From Bacteroidales bacterium (GTDB lineage: Bacteria; Bacteroidota; Bacteroidia; Bacteroidales; VadinHA17), in NCBI GenBank assembly GCA_030692905.1, contig JAUYBT010000178.1, positions 1-9,355 on the forward strand: a DNA stretch of 9,355 nucleotides, read 5' to 3'. Position numbers and translations under genes: made by a program. The notes beneath the pieces are model-generated. The model was not told where the DNA came from. It ran no database searches and was given only the letters and a program-made list of their open reading frames with translations. Below, piece after piece: positions 6,842 to 9,355 of this stretch (position 1 is its first letter; the number at the start of each line of letters is the position of its first letter).

Positions 6842-7237
6842 ATGATGCGTAAGATTATTAAAAATATTTCTGTTTTTTTCTTGTGGCTTGCCTGTCTGGT
6901 TATAATCGCCCATGTGATAGTTCCTCACGATCATCATTTAGCTGATTCATTTACCACTAAGGAAGATTCATGTCCTGTTTCAAATGGAAAAACAGGCCAC
7001 AGTTCAGGTTTTCCGATACATTGCCATGCATTTAATGATCTTACTTCTGAAAAAGCTACAATCTATTTTTTCACATGTAATATTCAATATAATGATATCG
7101 TAATCAGTAGCTTTTTTTATCCCTTTGCTTTTGAATTACAATTTCACTACATACCAATTATTGACCTCCGGGAATCATTCCCCGATCCTTATCTTCTTGA
7201 ATTATCTCAATTCAGGGCTCCTCCTTTGTTAAGCTGA
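6842..7237 (+). CDS. Small membrane-anchored or secreted His/Cys protein upstream of metal pump
   Basis: This 131-residue protein has an N-terminal hydrophobic segment (residues 9-27) preceded by Arg/Lys, either a signal peptide or a membrane anchor; the rest should be extracytoplasmic. Right after the segment is HVIVPHDHH (24-32). Then come Cys44 in DSCPV, His53, a compact HCHAFND (60-66) and Cys79. These potential metal ligands suggest binding or sensing of a soft or borderline metal ion, which is inference. The C-terminus ends FRAPPLL, a motif I recall from short Bacteroidota proteins encoded beside CusA/CzcA pumps, perhaps the DUF6769 group, but I am unsure of the family. ATG codons at 6842 and 6845 are adjacent and either could serve. 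It has its own TAnnTTTG promoter and lies 140 bases upstream of the efflux pump on the same strand, so a role in metal handling with the pump is likely. Confidence 0.72.
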   Translation: MMRKIIKNISVFFLWLACLVIIAHVIVPHDHHLADSFTTKEDSCPVSNGKTGHSSGFPIHCHAFNDLTSEKATIYFFTCNIQYNDIVISSFFYPFAFELQFHYIPIIDLRESFPDPYLLELSQFRAPPLLS

Positions 7238-7262
7238 AGCTTTTTTCCATTCTATAGTAATT

Positions 7263-7290
7263 ATGGGATAGGTAACTATCCTATCTTTTT
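7263..7290 (+). terminator. Hairpin with T-tract between small protein and pump genes (possible attenuator)
   Basis: GGATAG (7266-7271) pairs with CTATCC (7276-7281) over a GTAA tetraloop and extends by a wobble and two A-T pairs to 7263/7284. In another register GATAGG (7267-7272) pairs with CCTATC (7280-7285), followed directly by TTTTT (7286-7290). Either form resembles a weak-to-moderate intrinsic terminator. Because the efflux-pump gene follows on the same strand, this could be a partial terminator or attenuator that sets the ratio of small protein to pump. No good promoter was seen in the 87 bases downstream. Confidence 0.5.
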
Positions 7291-7377
7291 GTCTTAAATT
7301 GCTATCAGGATTAAATACAATACAACGAAACTCAAATATCATATAATCAATTATAACCGCTTAATTATTTTCAAATA

Positions 7378-9355
7378 ATGATAAATCGAATCATCTCATT
7401 TTCAATAAAGAATAAGTTCATTATAGGGTTATTCATATTGGCATTGATCGGTTGGGGAACATACTCGTTAACAAAATTGCCGATTGATGCTATTCCTGAT
7501 ATTACCAATAATCAGGTTCAGGTCATTTCACTTGCGCCATCCCTGGCGGTTCAGGAGGTTGAGAGCTTTATTACCGCACCGATTGAAGTAGCGGTTGCCA
7601 ACATTCCTGATATAATTGAACTTCGTTCTATCTCCCGTTTAGGGTTGTCGGTCATAACCGTTGTATTTGAAGACGGTGTTAATGTTTACTGGGCACGCCA
7701 GCAGCTAAGTGAGCGGTTGAAAGAAGCTGAAGAGGTCATTCCGGCAGGACTTGCCCAGATATCCCTTGCCCCAATTTCAACAGGATTAGGTGAGATATTT
7801 CAGTATCGCCTGGCAGTAGAAAAAGGGTATGAAAAAGAGTTCAATCCAATGGAACTGCGAACTATTCAGGATTGGGTTGTACGTCGTGAAATGCTCGGAA
7901 CACCCGGTGTTGCTGACATTAATAGTTATGGCGGGTTTGTTAAGCAATATGAGATAGCCGTAAATCCGGAAAGACTAAGGGGTATGAACCTGACACTGAC
8001 AGATATTTTTACCGCTCTTGAAAAAAACAACGAAAACACTGGCAGCGCCTATATTGATAAAAAGCCCACTGCATATTTTATCCGTGGCATCGGTTTGGTA
8101 AAAACTATTGAGGATATAGAAAAGATTGTTGTTAAAACGAGTAGTTCCAGTATTCCTGTACTGATCAGGGATATAGCAACGGTTCAGTATGGTAGCGCTA
8201 TCAGGTATGGAGCTTTTGTTGTTGATACGACAGAGGCGGTTGGTGGGGTTGTTATGATGCTTAAAGGAGCTAACGCTCATGAGGTAATTGAAAATGTGGA
8301 AACCCGGATACAGTCAATACAGAAATCATTGCCCAAAGAGGTCAGGATAGAACCTTATCTGAATCGCTCTGATCTTGTGGGACGTGCTATTGGCACTGTC
8401 TCAAGAAACCTTATTGAGGGCGCCTTAATCGTCATCTTTATCCTGGTTTTATTACTTGGAAATATGCGTGCAGGCCTCATTGTGGCTTCAGTAATTCCGC
8501 TTGCAATGCTTTTTGCCGTTTCAATGATGAATCTTTTTGGAGTATCGGGCAACCTTATGAGCCTCGGAGCTATAGACTTCGGTCTTATTGTTGATGGTGC
8601 TGTCATTATTGTTGAAAGTGTTGTCCATCGGATTTCCATGAGCAAACACCACCATCCGGGTGTGGCTAAACTGACACAGGAACAGATGGATGAAAATGTA
8701 CTCGGTTCAGCAAAACGAATGATGAATTCAGCAACTTTCGGGCAGATAATAATATTGATAGTTTATCTCCCGATTATGGCACTTGTAGGCATTGAGGGTA
8801 AAATGTTCCGTCCTATGGCACAGGTAGTTACATTTGCACTGATCGGGGCAGCAATTCTGTCGTTAACTTATGTTCCCATGGCTTCAGCACTGTTCCTTAG
8901 TAAGAAAACAAGTCACAAACCAAATTTTTCTGACCAGTTGATGAATTGGTTCCGTAAAGCTTTTAATCCTGCAATTGCCTTTGCATTAAAACGAAAACTT
9001 CTGGTTTCTGTTTTTGCGGTTGCTCTGTTCCTGTTCAGTCTCTTTTTGTTCAGCCGTTTAGGTGGAGAGTTTATTCCCCAGCTAGAAGAGGGCGACCTGG
9101 CCTCAGGTGTTATGACTCTTCAGGGCGGTTCTCTTTCCAATACAGTTGATAAAGTAATAATGGCTAATAAGATATTACTTGATAATTTCCCGGAGATAAA
9201 GCATGTAGTATGTAAAATTGGAGCCGGGGAGATACCGACAGATCCTACTCCAATGGAGACAGGGGATTATATCATTACACTCAAAGATAAAGATGAATGG
9301 GTCTCAGCTACTACACGTGAAGAGCTTGTAACTAAAATGGAAGAAAGTTTGATTC
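7378..9355 (+). CDS. czcA: CzcA-type HME-RND heavy-metal efflux pump, 3' end outside the window
   Basis: The frame is open from the ATG at 7378 to the window end, giving 659 residues of a protein normally about 1,030-1,060 long, or longer where fused to an outer-membrane factor. It is the inner-membrane proton antiporter of a tripartite CzcCBA/CusCBA-like complex, moving divalent or monovalent metal ions out of the periplasm or cytoplasm. Seen here are TM1 (about 12-28) followed by LPIDAIPDITNNQV (33-46), porter subdomains to about residue 340, TM2 (345-362), TM3 (365-385), TM4 (393-415), TM5 and TM6 (about 455-510), TM7 (542-560) and then GGEFIPQLEEGDL (562-574), starting the second porter half. 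TM4 carries DFGLIVDGAVIIVE with Asp400, Asp406 and Glu413, corresponding to the essential D402/D408/E415 of Cupriavidus CzcA. This favours a Zn/Co/Cd-type (HME1) pump over a CusA-type one. Adaptor and outer-membrane genes are expected just beyond the window. Confidence 0.93.
   Translation, partial: MINRIISFSIKNKFIIGLFILALIGWGTYSLTKLPIDAIPDITNNQVQVISLAPSLAVQEVESFITAPIEVAVANIPDIIELRSISRLGLSVITVVFEDGVNVYWARQQLSERLKEAEEVIPAGLAQISLAPISTGLGEIFQYRLAVEKGYEKEFNPMELRTIQDWVVRREMLGTPGVADINSYGGFVKQYEIAVNPERLRGMNLTLTDIFTALEKNNENTGSAYIDKKPTAYFIRGIGLVKTIEDIEKIVVKTSSSSIPVLIRDIATVQYGSAIRYGAFVVDTTEAVGGVVMMLKGANAHEVIENVETRIQSIQKSLPKEVRIEPYLNRSDLVGRAIGTVSRNLIEGALIVIFILVLLLGNMRAGLIVASVIPLAMLFAVSMMNLFGVSGNLMSLGAIDFGLIVDGAVIIVESVVHRISMSKHHHPGVAKLTQEQMDENVLGSAKRMMNSATFGQIIILIVYLPIMALVGIEGKMFRPMAQVVTFALIGAAILSLTYVPMASALFLSKKTSHKPNFSDQLMNWFRKAFNPAIAFALKRKLLVSVFAVALFLFSLFLFSRLGGEFIPQLEEGDLASGVMTLQGGSLSNTVDKVIMANKILLDNFPEIKHVVCKIGAGEIPTDPTPMETGDYIITLKDKDEWVSATTREELVTKMEESLI

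Noticed and set aside
7231..7246. AAGC-TGAA-GCTT hairpin with T-run overlapping the stop codon of the small His/Cys protein
   Set aside because: The stem is only four pairs; the inverted repeat at 7263-7290 is a much better candidate.
7975..8280. Open frame of 101 codons on the - strand
   Set aside because: Antisense shadow of the efflux-pump porter domain, without recognisable features.
8355..8645. Open frame of 96 codons on the - strand
   Set aside because: It lies wholly inside the efflux-pump gene, which has an unbroken and clearly homologous frame on the + strand; the predicted peptide is Arg/Thr/Ile-rich low-complexity shadow.

Overview
The window looks like a chromosomal segment of a Bacteroidota bacterium, most likely an environmental or uncultured relative of the Bacteroidales. 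The evidence is a DUF3127 protein and a stand-alone MnmD (both typical of the phylum), Bacteroidota-style signal peptides ending in ..FSQ, a lipoprotein FKBP, start codons without strong Shine-Dalgarno sequences, and one perfect TAnnTTTG promoter element. No tRNA, rRNA, CRISPR array, insertion sequence or phage gene was seen.

Left part (1-2067, + strand, AT-rich): the last 27 codons of a PIN-domain (VapC-like) protein, a conserved polytopic inner-membrane protein of about 11 helices (possibly DUF4153), and a small secreted protein that is probably an outer-membrane beta-barrel. The last two genes carry the same 9-base motif exactly 20 bases before their start codons. Centre (2138-6740, - strand, richer in G+C): read in the direction of transcription, this is mnmD (tRNA wobble-uridine methyltransferase), an FKBP-type peptidyl-prolyl isomerase lipoprotein and a DUF3127 protein with an SSB-like acidic tip. 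These three could form one transcript, ending at a strong intrinsic terminator (4828-4862). A separate large exported protein follows, with an N-terminal YncE/YVTN-type beta-propeller and a C-terminal phosphoesterase of the phospholipase C/acid phosphatase type; it converges on the left-hand genes.

Right part (6741-9355, + strand): a heavy-metal resistance locus. A promoter with a perfect 14-bp palindrome in its upstream part drives a small membrane-anchored or secreted His/Cys-containing protein. After a hairpin plus T-tract comes a CzcA-type HME-RND efflux pump, cut by the window end at residue 659. The pump keeps the proton-relay D/D/E residues of CzcA-type transporters.

Most genes belong to recognisable families. 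The parts least explained by known biology are the small His/Cys protein with its operator-like palindrome and possible attenuator ahead of the pump, the SSB-like tail of the DUF3127 protein, the shared leader of the two AT-rich genes, and the propeller-phosphoesterase of unknown substrate. I see no clear evidence of a wholly new system.
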